DNA from: Terripilifer sp031921685
GTDB lineage: Bacteria; Pseudomonadota; Alphaproteobacteria; Rhizobiales; Beijerinckiaceae
Assembly (NCBI RefSeq): GCF_031921685.1
Contig: NZ_JAPDHU010000001.1
Coordinates: 1,984,001 to 2,048,000 of the forward strand
Direction: 5' to 3'
Length of the DNA: 64,000 bases
Both the position numbers and the translations under genes were made by a program. Numbering within the stretch: the stretch's first letter is position 1; every line of letters starts with the position of its first letter. Below the pieces are notes generated by a model. The model was not told the origin of the DNA. It searched no databases and was given only the letters and a program-made list of their open reading frames with translations. This document shows positions 18,493 through 27,107 of this stretch, piece by piece.

Positions 18493-19014
18493 ATGCGTTT
18501 GAGCGGCGTGATTCTAGCTTGCGTCATGACGGCGGGATGTCAGTCGACGTCGTCGATGGCGCCGCCTGTTCCCTTCGATGCGCAAGCCGCCCGCTTCATC
18601 CGCGAAAAAGGCGTCCATCGCATCGAAGGCCAGGCGTTATTCGTCACGCGCGACGGCATTGCGCATGAATTGGCCGGCGCGACGGTTCGGCTCGTGCCGG
18701 CAACGCCCTATAGCGTGGCGCGTTTCCAGGCGCTGTATCGCGGCCGCCGTTCCATTCCGCCGATGTGGGCGCCGCCGGCCGATGCGGGGCCGACCTATAG
18801 CTCCTATACGCGCACGACCCGTGCCTCCGCTCAAGGGATGTTTGCTTTCGATCGCGTGGCGCCGGGCACTTATTTCGTCGCCACGTCGAAAATCTATTCG
18901 GCCAGGGGCTCCTTTACGCCAGAGGGCGCGGCGATGTACGAGACGGTGAGGGTCGGTCCGGATCAGCCGGCTGTCTCGATTACGCTCGTTGGACGTCAGG
19001 AAGGCCGGTTTTGA
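18493..19014 (+). CDS. Putative lipoprotein of unknown function with carboxypeptidase-regulatory-like fold
   Basis: Predicted lipoprotein of 173 aa; function not recognised. The N-terminus MRLSGVILACVMTAGC is a signal peptide with lipobox TAGC. The rest reads as a beta-sandwich resembling carboxypeptidase regulatory-like (CarboxypepD_reg) domains: IEGQALFVTRDGIAHELAGA, then 'VRLVPATPYS', then GMFAFDRVAPGTYFV, a pattern typical of such domains. ATG 18493 is chosen because it starts the signal peptide; an ATG at 18472 lies within the hairpin and has no ribosome site. The stop overlaps the mutT start by four bases. Confidence 0.7.
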   Translation: MRLSGVILACVMTAGCQSTSSMAPPVPFDAQAARFIREKGVHRIEGQALFVTRDGIAHELAGATVRLVPATPYSVARFQALYRGRRSIPPMWAPPADAGPTYSSYTRTTRASAQGMFAFDRVAPGTYFVATSKIYSARGSFTPEGAAMYETVRVGPDQPAVSITLVGRQEGRF

Positions 19015-19412
19015 ACATTCTGCTCGTCGTTGCCGTTGCCCTGATCGATGCGGATGACCGCATTCTCATCGCGCAACGTCCGGAAGGAAAGAAACTCGCC
19101 GGCCTGTGGGAATTCCCCGGCGGCAAGATCGATCCGGGCGAGCGGCCGGAGGCGGCCTTGATCCGCGAATTGCGCGAAGAGCTCGACATCACCGTCAAGG
19201 AAGATTGCCTGGCGCCGCTGACCTTCGCCAGCCACGCCTATGACGATTTCCATCTGCTGATGCCGCTCTATATTTGCCGGCGTTGGGAGGGCTTCGTGCG
19301 GCCGCGCGAAGGCCAGGCGATCAAATGGGTTAAAGCCGCGCAGATGCGCGATTATCCGATGCCGCCGGCCGATGCGCCGCTCATTCCGCCGCTGATCGAT
19401 CTGTTGGGCTAA
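19011..19412 (+). CDS. mutT: MutT-type (deoxy)nucleoside triphosphate pyrophosphohydrolase
   Basis: Nudix hydrolase that removes 8-oxo-dGTP from the nucleotide pool; 133 aa. The complete Nudix box (Gx5Ex7REUxEExGU) spans residues 38-60, with R52, E53, E56 and E57. 'RPEGKKLAGLWEFPGGK' is characteristic of the MutT subgroup. Translation starts at TTG 19011, overlapping the stop of the lipoprotein gene (TTGA), which implies translational coupling and low initiation. Its stop codon overlaps that of the convergent EVE-domain gene. Confidence 0.9.
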   Translation: MNILLVVAVALIDADDRILIAQRPEGKKLAGLWEFPGGKIDPGERPEAALIRELREELDITVKEDCLAPLTFASHAYDDFHLLMPLYICRRWEGFVRPREGQAIKWVKAAQMRDYPMPPADAPLIPPLIDLLG

Positions 19413-19822
19413 ACGCCACCCATCTTGCAGACGAGTTTCCACTCGGCGTCGGTCACCGGCTGCACCGAGAGGCGAAAGGACGTGACGAGCGACATTTTGG
19501 CGAGCGTCGGCGTCGCCTTCACCTGTTCCAAGGTCACCGGCGTCTTCAATGGCTTCACCGCCTTGAAGTCGACCATGCCGAACTTGCCGGTCTTGTCGGT
19601 CGGGTCGGGGTAATAGAGCTTCGACACCTCGACGATGCCGACGATCTCCTTGCCCTCGTTGGAGTGATAGAAGAACACCTGCTCGCCGAGCTTCATCGCC
19701 ATGAGATTGAGTTTGGCGGTATGGTTGCGCACGCCGTTCCATGACGTGCCCTTGGCGCCGGCTTCGACCTGCTGATCCCAGGACCAGGACGACGGTTCGC
19801 TCTTGACCAGCCAATGTGCCAT
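19409..19822 (-). CDS. EVE domain-containing protein
   Basis: Small single-domain EVE protein (137 aa), a PUA-like fold thought to bind modified bases in nucleic acid; the human relative is THYN1. The signature start MAHWLVKSEPSSWSWDQQ and the block NHTAKLNLMAMKLGEQVFFY are clear. Start 19822 follows GAGG at good spacing; an upstream GTG or ATG (19873) would add 17 unconserved residues. It is convergent with mutT with overlapping stop codons. EVE proteins sometimes occur with restriction or modification genes, but none is nearby here. Confidence 0.9.
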   Translation of the reverse strand: MAHWLVKSEPSSWSWDQQVEAGAKGTSWNGVRNHTAKLNLMAMKLGEQVFFYHSNEGKEIVGIVEVSKLYYPDPTDKTGKFGMVDFKAVKPLKTPVTLEQVKATPTLAKMSLVTSFRLSVQPVTDAEWKLVCKMGGV

Positions 19823-19909
19823 GACGTGTGCCTCTTCGGAAAATCGCGGCAGAACCCTACATCCAACATTCACAGGAAGAAACCGCCAGGCGGCGCCTGT
19901 CCACCTCCG

Positions 19910-20923
19910 TTAGGAGGCTTCGCCGCGCAACGGCCGTGCCATCAGCGCATCGACGGCGCCGTCGATGCTGAGCTTGCCTGACAGGACCGCATCGACCGCC
20001 TGAGCGATCGGCATGTCGATCTGCTGGCGCTGGGCGAGTTCCAAAATGCCGCTGGCGGTGAAGGCGCCCTCGGCCAGTTTGCCGGCGCGCGCGTCGGCCA
20101 ATGTCGCGCCTTTGCCGAGCGCGACGCCGAGCGCGAAATTGCGCGACTGGGTGCTGCCGCAGGTCAACACCAGATCGCCGAGCCCTGAGAGGCCCATCAA
20201 GGTTTCGCTGCGTGCGCCGAAGGCTCGGCCGAATCGCGACAGTTCGGCGAAGCCGCGTGCCACCAGAGCGGCGCCAGCGCTGGCGCCGAGACCCCGGCCG
20301 GCGGCGATACCGCAGGCGATGGCGAGCACATTCTTGGCGGCGCCGCCAATCTCGACGCCTCTGAGATCGTCGGTGTGGTAGAGGCGGAAGGTTGGCGTCG
20401 CCAGGGCCGCGCCGATACGCTCGGCCAGGCGGCCGTCGGTGGCGGCGATGGTGACGGCCGTGGGCAGGCCGCGCGCCACGTCATGGGCGAAGCTCGGTCC
20501 CGACAGCACGGCGACCGGCTGTTGCGGAATGATCTTGCGGGCGATCTCGCTGACGAACAGGCCGCTGCCGATTTCGATGCCCTTGGCACAGATGACGAGC
20601 GGCGCGGTGTTTTTCAACATCGGCGCGAAGACGCGCAGCACGTTGCGTAGGCTCTGCGTCGGCACGACGGCGAGCACCAGATCGGCCTGATGGATCGTGT
20701 GCATGTCGTGGGTCGGCGCAACCGCTTGTTCGAGGCGGATGTCGGGCAGGTGCTGCGTGTTGACGCGCTCCTTGCAGAGCGCCTCGATCTGCTTGGTGTC
20801 ACGTCCCCATAGATCGACCGGATGGCCCGCACGAGCGGCCACGTTGGCGAGCGCGGTGCCCCAGGCGCCAGCGCCGATGACGCCGACACGGGTAAAGCCC
20901 CGCGGTTGCCTGTTCTCATTCAT
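19910..20923 (-). CDS. gpsA: Glycerol-3-phosphate dehydrogenase [NAD(P)+] GpsA
   Basis: Reduces dihydroxyacetone phosphate to sn-glycerol-3-phosphate for phospholipid synthesis; 337 aa. The nucleotide-binding loop GAGAWG is at 17-22. 'LSGPSFAHDVARGLPTAV' and the catalytic-lysine region GGAAKNVLAIACGI are present. It overlaps the phospholipase-D-like gene at its start (ATGA), with tsaD further upstream, so tsaD-pld-gpsA form one leftward operon. Confidence 0.96.
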   Translation of the reverse strand: MNENRQPRGFTRVGVIGAGAWGTALANVAARAGHPVDLWGRDTKQIEALCKERVNTQHLPDIRLEQAVAPTHDMHTIHQADLVLAVVPTQSLRNVLRVFAPMLKNTAPLVICAKGIEIGSGLFVSEIARKIIPQQPVAVLSGPSFAHDVARGLPTAVTIAATDGRLAERIGAALATPTFRLYHTDDLRGVEIGGAAKNVLAIACGIAAGRGLGASAGAALVARGFAELSRFGRAFGARSETLMGLSGLGDLVLTCGSTQSRNFALGVALGKGATLADARAGKLAEGAFTASGILELAQRQQIDMPIAQAVDAVLSGKLSIDGAVDALMARPLRGEAS

Positions 20924-21543
20924 GGCCGGTCATCTCCCAGGAAGCGGCGTGCGGCTGGGGGCATATCACGGTTCAGTGGCGTATTGCCGGGGCGGTCCCA
21001 CAAATATTCGAATTGACGCACGAAACTGCCGACGGCATCGCGGCCTTCGATCAGCAGGAGGTCGTTGTCCTGATATTGGCCGCCGCTGACGGAAAAATTG
21101 GCCGAGCCTGAGCGCAGGATACGCGTGTCCACCTGATAGGCTTTGAGGTGCATCAAGTCATTGCCGCCGGTTTTGATGCGCGCTTCGACGCCTTTCTGGC
21201 CGACAAGCGACCAGAAGGCCGGATTGGCATCGGGCCGGCGCACGGCGGGCTGGTCGGGATCGAGATAGAGGCGGACTTTGACGCCGCGCCGCGCCGCATC
21301 CGACAAAGCTTCGACGATGCTGCGATCGGTCAGCACATAGCCGGTGAAATCGATCGTCTGGCGCGCGCCGCTGATGACGGCGCGGTCGATCTCGCGCAGA
21401 TTGTCGCGTGGCGCGTAAAAAATGCGCACGCTCGCGGTCATGCGGTCGGCATCGAGGGGCCCGCGCGCGCCGCCTGGCGTCAGGAAGAAGATGGCGACGG
21501 CATAAAGAACGGTTTTGATGCCTGAATGCAGCGGGCGCCGCAT
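20920..21543 (-). CDS. Phospholipase D-like domain protein (single HKD motif)
   Basis: Protein of 207 aa with one HKD motif: H132, K134 and D139, followed by SGSANFS (145-151). Single-HKD proteins of this length (Nuc/PLDc_2 type) form homodimers that act as phosphodiesterases or nucleases. A hydrophobic N-terminus (residues 9-23) suggests export or membrane anchoring. It sits between tsaD (upstream, one base apart) and gpsA (overlapping), so it is expressed with them. Its position beside a phospholipid-precursor enzyme might favour lipid chemistry, but a nuclease role fits the sequence equally well. Confidence 0.82.
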   Translation of the reverse strand: MRRPLHSGIKTVLYAVAIFFLTPGGARGPLDADRMTASVRIFYAPRDNLREIDRAVISGARQTIDFTGYVLTDRSIVEALSDAARRGVKVRLYLDPDQPAVRRPDANPAFWSLVGQKGVEARIKTGGNDLMHLKAYQVDTRILRSGSANFSVSGGQYQDNDLLLIEGRDAVGSFVRQFEYLWDRPGNTPLNRDMPPAARRFLGDDRP

Positions 21544-21544
21544 G

Positions 21545-22603
21545 TCACGCCTTTCCGTTGTGAACCCGTTGTGCGTCCGGATCGAGAGGCCAGCGCGGCT
21601 TTGGCGCGAAATCCATGCCGTCCTGGAAGCCGGCGCGCAGGCGCTCGATGCCGGTCCAGGCGATCATTGCGCCGTTGTCGGTGCACAGATCCGGTGGCGG
21701 CATGACGAGTGGCAGGCCGGTTTCGGAACCCAGGCGCGCCAGCGCCCGGCGGATGGCGCCATTGGCGGCAACGCCACCGGCGATGACGAGAGCGGTCGGG
21801 TAGCCATGGGTGGCGCGGAAGATGCGCAGGCCAGCGCGTACGCGATCGATTACCATGTCGACGATTGCTGCCTGGAAGCTGGCGCAAATGTCGGCGGCAT
21901 CATCTTCGGTGATGGCACCGAGGCGATCGGCCTGCAGCCGCACGGCGGTCTTGAGACCCGAGAGCGAGAAGTCGGCTTCGGCGCGGCCGAGCATGGGGCG
22001 GGGAAAATCGAAACGGCGCGGGTCGCCGCGATCGGCCATGCGCTCCACCTGCGGTCCGCCGGGATAGGGCAGGCCGAGCATTTTGGCGACCTTGTCGAAG
22101 GCTTCGCCGATGGCATCGTCGACGGTGGTGCCGATGCGGCTATAGGTGCCGACTGCGGTAACGGCGATCAATTGCGTGTGGCCGCCGGAGGCGAGCAGCA
22201 GCAGATAAGGAAATTCGAGCTTGTCGGTCAGCCGAGCGGTCAGCGCGTGGGCTTCGAGATGATTGACGGCGATGAAGGGCTTGCCGGTGGCGAGCGCCAA
22301 GGCCTTGCCGGTGGTCAGGCCGACAATGACGCCGCCAACGAGCCCGGGGCCAGCGGCGGCGGCCACCGCGTCGATATTGTCCATGGTGGTGCCGGCCCGC
22401 TCCAGAGCGCGGCGGATGATGCGGTCGATCAGATCGACATGGGCACGCGCGGCGATTTCAGGCACGACACCGCCATAGGCGGCATGTTCGGCAATCTGGC
22501 TCATCACCTCGTTGGAGAGGATTTCGCCGCTGCCGTCGGGGCGGGTGGAGACCACCGCCGCCGCCGTTTCATCGCAGGTTGTTTCGATTCCCAGGACACG
22601 CAT
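21545..22603 (-). CDS. tsaD: tRNA threonylcarbamoyladenosine transferase TsaD
   Basis: Catalytic subunit that transfers the threonylcarbamoyl group to A37 of ANN-decoding tRNAs (t6A), with TsaB, TsaC and TsaE; 352 aa. The N-terminus VLGIETTCDETAAAVV is diagnostic. The metal site HLEAH gives His115 and His119. 'LLASGGHTQL' is the ATP-binding segment. It diverges from hemC across 80 bp, a conserved arrangement in Hyphomicrobiales. Confidence 0.97.
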   Translation of the reverse strand: MRVLGIETTCDETAAAVVSTRPDGSGEILSNEVMSQIAEHAAYGGVVPEIAARAHVDLIDRIIRRALERAGTTMDNIDAVAAAAGPGLVGGVIVGLTTGKALALATGKPFIAVNHLEAHALTARLTDKLEFPYLLLLASGGHTQLIAVTAVGTYSRIGTTVDDAIGEAFDKVAKMLGLPYPGGPQVERMADRGDPRRFDFPRPMLGRAEADFSLSGLKTAVRLQADRLGAITEDDAADICASFQAAIVDMVIDRVRAGLRIFRATHGYPTALVIAGGVAANGAIRRALARLGSETGLPLVMPPPDLCTDNGAMIAWTGIERLRAGFQDGMDFAPKPRWPLDPDAQRVHNGKA

Positions 22604-22683
22604 GCGACACTTGTAGACTGTCCGGGAGGCGCGTGAAACCCTATAGTCCGGCCAGTTTTAAGCTCAGTTTAGCGAAGAGAAGA

Positions 22684-23598
22684 ATGAATCTGATCCGAAT
22701 CGGGACGCGCGGCAGCCAATTGGCGCTGGCTCAGGCCCATGAGACGCGCCGCCGCCTGATGGCGGCCCATGGTCTGGCCGAGGCGGCGATCGAGATCGTG
22801 CCGATCCGCACGACGGGTGACATGATCCAGGATCGCGCCTTGGCAGAGGCTGGCGGCAAGGGGCTGTTCACGCGCGAACTCGATGCGGCTTTGGTCGAGA
22901 ACCGGGTCGATCTGACCGTGCATTCGTCGAAGGATCTGCCGACGATCCTGCCCGATGAGATCGAGGTCTCGGTCTATTTGCCGCGCGAGGACGTACGCGA
23001 CGTGCTGATTGCCCGCGATGCCAAAAGCATCGCTGATCTGAAGCCTGGCGCGCGTGTCGGCTCGGCCTCGCTGCGCCGCGGCGCTTTGCTGAAGCGTTTG
23101 CGGCCGGATGTGCAAATCGGCCTGCTGCGCGGCAATGTGGAGACGCGTCTGCGCCGCATCGCCGATGGCGATTTCGATGCGACCTTGCTGGCGCTCGCCG
23201 GTCTCAAGCGCCTGGGGCTTGAAGATCGCGCCGCCGCCATTCTCAGCACCGATGAATTTCCGCCGGCCGTGGGGCAGGGGGCGATCGGCATCACCGCGCG
23301 CAAGAACGACGCGGCGACCCGCGCGCTCTTGCAGCCGATCGGCGATATCCCGACAGGCCAGGCGCTGACGGCGGAACGGGCTTTCCTGCGTGTGCTCGAT
23401 GGTTCGTGCCGCACGCCGATCGCCGGGCTTGCGACGGTCAAGGGCGATCGCCTGACTTTCTCCGGCATGATCCTGCGCACCGACGGCAGCGAGTGGTTCG
23501 AGATCGCCGATGAAGGGCCGGCTAGCGAAGCGCTGGCCATCGGCGAACGGGCCGGACAGGCGCTGCTGGCGCGTGCGCCCACAGACATTCTGGGGTGA
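22684..23598 (+). CDS. hemC: Porphobilinogen deaminase (hydroxymethylbilane synthase) HemC
   Basis: Polymerises four porphobilinogen molecules to hydroxymethylbilane in tetrapyrrole synthesis; 304 aa. The dipyrromethane-cofactor cysteine is Cys242 in GSCRTPIAG. The N-terminal IGTRGSQLALAQ and catalytic-site block 'DLTVHSSKDLPT' are clear. ATG 22684 follows AAGAGAAGA and gives the canonical N-terminus; an in-frame extension to 22579 is rejected as it overlaps tsaD. hemD follows four bases after the stop. Confidence 0.97.
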   Translation: MNLIRIGTRGSQLALAQAHETRRRLMAAHGLAEAAIEIVPIRTTGDMIQDRALAEAGGKGLFTRELDAALVENRVDLTVHSSKDLPTILPDEIEVSVYLPREDVRDVLIARDAKSIADLKPGARVGSASLRRGALLKRLRPDVQIGLLRGNVETRLRRIADGDFDATLLALAGLKRLGLEDRAAAILSTDEFPPAVGQGAIGITARKNDAATRALLQPIGDIPTGQALTAERAFLRVLDGSCRTPIAGLATVKGDRLTFSGMILRTDGSEWFEIADEGPASEALAIGERAGQALLARAPTDILG

Positions 23599-23601
23599 GT
23601 C

Positions 23602-24312
23602 ATGCGTGTCCTCGTCACGCGGCCGCAATGGGATGCCGAGGGCACGGCGACGCGACTGGTTCAGGCTGGCTATGAACCGATCATCGCGCCGCTCATGGGC
23701 ATCGTCGCCACGGGCGCCGATGTGCCGGGCACGGATTATGCAAACACTTATGAAGGCGTGATCGTCACCAGCGTCCATGTTTTCGATGCGGTGATTCCGG
23801 ATGCGCGATTTGCGGTTTTCTTCGACAAGCCGTTGCATTGCGTCGGTACGCGCAGCCGCGACATGGCGCATCGGGCCAATATTTTCGAGGATGGTTTCAA
23901 CGGACGCGATGCGGCGGAACTTGCCACGCTGCTTCTGCGCGAAATGAAGCGGGGCACGCGCCTGCTTTATCTGGCTGGGCGCGATCGCAAGCCCGATCTC
24001 GAACTGGCGTTGTCGGCGGGCGGTCTGCACGTCGATACGGTGGTTGTCTATGAGGCGCGCGCGGTCGAAACTTTGCCGAAACCGGCCGTGACGGCACTGC
24101 AAGGCGGTATGCTCGACGCGGTCCTGCATTATTCGCGACGCAGCGCCTCGATCTTCGCCGATCTCGTCGTCGATGCCGGCCTCGAAGATCGTGCCGCGCG
24201 CCCACGTCACATCTGCATTTCAGCTGATTGCGCTAACGGCCTCGCACGCTTGAATGTTACGGCCGAGATTGCTGACGCCCCGACCGAAGCGGCGATGATC
24301 GATCTTCTCTAG
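23602..24312 (+). CDS. hemD: Uroporphyrinogen-III synthase HemD
   Basis: Cyclises hydroxymethylbilane with inversion of ring D to uroporphyrinogen III; 236 aa. HemD proteins diverge strongly. This one has the typical N-terminus MRVLVTRPQWDAEGTA, the bilobal HemD pattern with 'LLYLAGRDRKPDLE' at the hinge, and the C-terminal VLHYSRRSASIFADL. It forms an operon with hemC. The common downstream mitofilin/Mic60-like and HemY genes of alphaproteobacteria are missing here; instead a 513-bp non-coding stretch follows. Confidence 0.92.
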   Translation: MRVLVTRPQWDAEGTATRLVQAGYEPIIAPLMGIVATGADVPGTDYANTYEGVIVTSVHVFDAVIPDARFAVFFDKPLHCVGTRSRDMAHRANIFEDGFNGRDAAELATLLLREMKRGTRLLYLAGRDRKPDLELALSAGGLHVDTVVVYEARAVETLPKPAVTALQGGMLDAVLHYSRRSASIFADLVVDAGLEDRAARPRHICISADCANGLARLNVTAEIADAPTEAAMIDLL

Positions 24313-24825
24313 CCGGCCGCAAATCCTCCGGCGTCCAAAAGCATTGCCGCCAATCTCATCGGGTTGCCGCTCTTTTCCATGGGCGACGATGATTGTTTGG
24401 CCATCTTGCCTCAAATAAACCCTAGACACTTCATGCATGAAGTAATAGCGTGACGTTCATCCTGGTCATGCCGGGCTGAAAACATAAAAATGAACCTCGA
24501 ACAGGTCGAAGATAGCGATTACGGAGGTTTTATGGGCCTTTCTGGAGGGAGCTAGCAAACTTCTGCTGTCGTGCCTAAGGCGCGGGCTTCCGATATTTCA
24601 TTGATGTCTAAAATATCTAGTCTCTCTTCGTGAGGGAGTGCAGTTGCTTGTGTTCAAGTGGCTTAACGATGGATCAGAGCGTGCCGCGCCAGCCGCTTTC
24701 TCGTCGCCCTGCATTGCGGGTGAGACGCTGCTTTCTTCCCGTCCAATCTCTGATGTCGCCGCGCGTTTCGCGCGGTGGTCGGCGGATTTTTGCTTGTAAC
24801 GGTTCATACAAATGGAGAGGTCGTT
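24313..24825. other. Intergenic region between hemD and the binding-protein operon
   Basis: A 513-bp stretch without a convincing gene and visibly more AT-rich than its surroundings between about 24400 and 24650. It holds a perfect 16-bp palindrome (24428-24443) and a small perfect hairpin, CCGCGCG-TTT-CGCGCGG (24759-24775), 51 bp before the next start codon. A 21-codon reading frame at 24490-24555 lacks a ribosome site and is not called. Confidence 0.6.
24428..24443. promoter_or_regulatory. Perfect 16-bp palindrome, operator candidate
   Basis: ACTTCATGCATGAAGT is perfectly palindromic, with no spacer. It lies about 380 bp upstream of the binding-protein start (24826). The size and symmetry fit a dimeric repressor site such as TetR or GntR families use, but no matching regulator is in the window. 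Confidence 0.4.
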
Positions 24826-25968
24826 ATGCGCACGCTTATATCGGCAACCATTCTCGCGGGGAGCTTCGTCGTCGCCACAGGGGCGCAGGCGGAGATCAAG
24901 GTTGGCTTCGTCACATCGTTGAGTGGCGGCGCGGCGGCGATCGGCATTCCCTACGGCAAGGGGATGAAAGCGGCGCAAGCCTATAAGCCTCAGGTCGGTT
25001 CGGAGAACATCAAAGTCATCGAGCTTGACGATGCGTCCGATCCGTCGGCAGCCACGCGCAACGCGCGCAAACTCGTCGAGGAAGAGAATGTCGACATTCT
25101 CATCGGCACGGGAACGGTACCTTCCAGCATTGCGATGACGGCCGTCGCGAAAGAGCTGAAAGTGCCGATGATCGCGATCTCGCCGATCAGCTCGGCCGAC
25201 GCGGACCAGTGGAGCGTGACGATCCCGCAATCGCCGGCCCTGATGGGGAAGGTGGTCGCGCAGCGCATGAAGCGCGATGGCAAAACCAACATCGGCTATA
25301 TTGGCTTTTCCGATTCCTGGGGCGATCTCGTCTATGACGGCGCCAAGCGGGCGGAGGCGGACGGGCTCATCAAGGTTCTGACCAACGAACGCTATGCGCG
25401 CACCGATACCTCGGTTACCGGCCAGATCCTCAAGATTTTGGCGACGCAGCCCGATGGTGTTTTGATCGGCGGATCTTCAACGCAAGCCGCGCTGCCGCTG
25501 ATCGAACTGGCGAAACGCAGCTACAAAGGCGGGCTCTACGGCTTGGCGCCGCTCGTCAACGCGGATTTCGTGCGCGTCGGCGGCAAATCCGCCGAGGGGG
25601 TCAAGGTGACCATCGGCCCCGTCGTCGTGGCGGAACAATTGCCGGACGGTCATTTCGCCAAAGCGCTCTCCATGTCTTTCCGCGAGGCCTATCAGAAGGC
25701 GAATGGCGAAGCGACGACCGATGGCTTCTCCGCCTACAGTTTCGATGCGTGGCTGGTCTTCATCAACGCGGCGGAGCGGGCCTTGCGCAGCGCCAAGCCC
25801 GGGACGGCTGAATTCCGCACGCGGCTCAAGGACGAGATTTTGCAAACGAAAGAACTGGCCGGCGTTCATGGCGTTTACAACTTCGCCAAAGGTTCCAGCT
25901 ACGGCGTCGACGAACGCTCGCTCGTGATCGTGCGGCTCGTCAATGGAGCCTGGAAATACGAGCCGTGA
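24826..25968 (+). CDS. Branched-chain-amino-acid-type ABC transporter substrate-binding protein
   Basis: Periplasmic receptor of the LivJ/Leu-Ile-Val-binding family; 380 aa. Signal peptide about 1-20 (ATGAQA|EIKVGF). The mature start IKVGFVTSLSGGAAAIGIPY, the block EEENVDILIGTGTV and the later 'GQILKILATQPDGVLIGG' are typical. GGAGAGG five bases before ATG 24826 sets the start. No LivHMGF membrane or ATPase genes follow; instead two dehydrogenase genes do, so this receptor must use a transporter encoded elsewhere. A short CTCCC/GGGAG hairpin (25971-25983) follows the stop. Ligands in the family include amino acids, amides and aromatic acids. Confidence 0.9.
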   Translation: MRTLISATILAGSFVVATGAQAEIKVGFVTSLSGGAAAIGIPYGKGMKAAQAYKPQVGSENIKVIELDDASDPSAATRNARKLVEEENVDILIGTGTVPSSIAMTAVAKELKVPMIAISPISSADADQWSVTIPQSPALMGKVVAQRMKRDGKTNIGYIGFSDSWGDLVYDGAKRAEADGLIKVLTNERYARTDTSVTGQILKILATQPDGVLIGGSSTQAALPLIELAKRSYKGGLYGLAPLVNADFVRVGGKSAEGVKVTIGPVVVAEQLPDGHFAKALSMSFREAYQKANGEATTDGFSAYSFDAWLVFINAAERALRSAKPGTAEFRTRLKDEILQTKELAGVHGVYNFAKGSSYGVDERSLVIVRLVNGAWKYEP

Positions 25969-26012
25969 CTCCCTCTGGGAGCTGCATGCAATTCATCTGA
26001 GGAGGTCATGGA

Positions 26013-27107
26013 ATGCGCATTGCCGTTATCGGTGGAGGGAACGGTTCTCTCGCGGGTGCCGCGGATTTTGCTCTCGCCGGTCATGAAGTCGTCTTGTGGC
26101 GGCGCGGGGAAAAGGAGGTCGCGCAACATCGCGCGCTCGGCAACAAGCTCAAGGTGCGCGATTATTCCGGGACGCGCGAGGTCACTCTGAGCGACGTCAC
26201 CAGCGATATCGCCGCGGCGCTCAAGGGTGCGGACCTGATCTTCTGCCCGGTGCCGGCGACGGCACACGAAGATCTGGCGCAGGTGATCGCGCCGCATCTG
26301 CGTGCGGGACAGGTCGTCTTCCTGCCGCCGGGAACCTTGGGCTCTCTTATTTTCGCCAAGGCGGCGAAGGCGGCGGGCACTGCGCGCGGGGTGGCTTTCG
26401 CAGAAACCGGCACGTTGCCCTGGCTGGTGCGCAAGCACGGTTTCGCGGAAATCCTCATCACCACACGCGCGACGCGTCTGCCGACCGGCGTCTTTCCGCT
26501 GAAGGCGCATGATCACGCGATCGCCGTGATCAGCCAGGCGTTCCCGGGGGCCATCGAAACCTGTGGCGACGTTTTGTCGGCGGCTTTGATGAATGCCGGG
26601 CCGGTCATCCATCCGCCGCTGATCATCATGAATGCGGCGCCGCTGGAACATTTTCCGCAATGGGACATTCATAACGAGGGCACGCAGCCGTCGGTACGGC
26701 GGGTGACCGATCAGCTCGATGCCGAACGGGTGAAGGTTCGTGAAGCCATGGGATATGGCGCGCCGCATTTTCCGCTGGCCGACCATTATCGCAAGGATGG
26801 CGATGAATGGATGTATGGGCGCAATTCGCACAAGCAGCTCACCGACTCGGGCGATTGGCGCGAACACATCGTGCTGACCGAACACCGCTATATGATGGAA
26901 GACGTGCGTCTCGGCCTTTCGCTGCTCACATCCGTGGCGCAGTTGGCGGGTGTCGAGGTTCCGGTGGCGCGGGCGATGATGTCCGTCGGCGCGGCGATCT
27001 GCGCCGACGACTTCGAGAAGGAAGGAAGGCCGCTGTCCAAGGTCGGTTTTCCCTCGCTCGATCGCGCCGCCATCACCCAGTTCCTGCAAAATGGATATGA
27101 TGCATGA
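26013..27107 (+). CDS. Octopine/nopaline dehydrogenase family NAD(P)-dependent oxidoreductase
   Basis: Opine-dehydrogenase-type enzyme; 364 aa, full length. The N-terminal Rossmann motif GGGNGS is at 7-12, and the C-terminal helical domain begins around 'LMNAGPVIHPPLIIMNA', the signature of the octopine dehydrogenase domain. 'GAPHFPLADHY' follows. Family members reduce a keto acid with an amino acid to an opine, or run the reverse oxidation; some instead oxidise other 2-hydroxy or amino acids. AGGAGG with a 7-base spacer fixes the start at 26013. It overlaps the next dehydrogenase (ATGA), giving tight coupling. Confidence 0.85.
   Translation: MRIAVIGGGNGSLAGAADFALAGHEVVLWRRGEKEVAQHRALGNKLKVRDYSGTREVTLSDVTSDIAAALKGADLIFCPVPATAHEDLAQVIAPHLRAGQVVFLPPGTLGSLIFAKAAKAAGTARGVAFAETGTLPWLVRKHGFAEILITTRATRLPTGVFPLKAHDHAIAVISQAFPGAIETCGDVLSAALMNAGPVIHPPLIIMNAAPLEHFPQWDIHNEGTQPSVRRVTDQLDAERVKVREAMGYGAPHFPLADHYRKDGDEWMYGRNSHKQLTDSGDWREHIVLTEHRYMMEDVRLGLSLLTSVAQLAGVEVPVARAMMSVGAAICADDFEKEGRPLSKVGFPSLDRAAITQFLQNGYDA

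Noticed and set aside
19409..19822. EVE protein as part of a modification-dependent restriction system
   Set aside because: No helicase, endonuclease or methylase gene is adjacent; its neighbours are mutT and gpsA.
24490..24555. 21-codon reading frame with Gly-rich end, possible leader or modified peptide
   Set aside because: No ribosome site before the ATG, no maturation gene nearby and no recognisable precursor motif.
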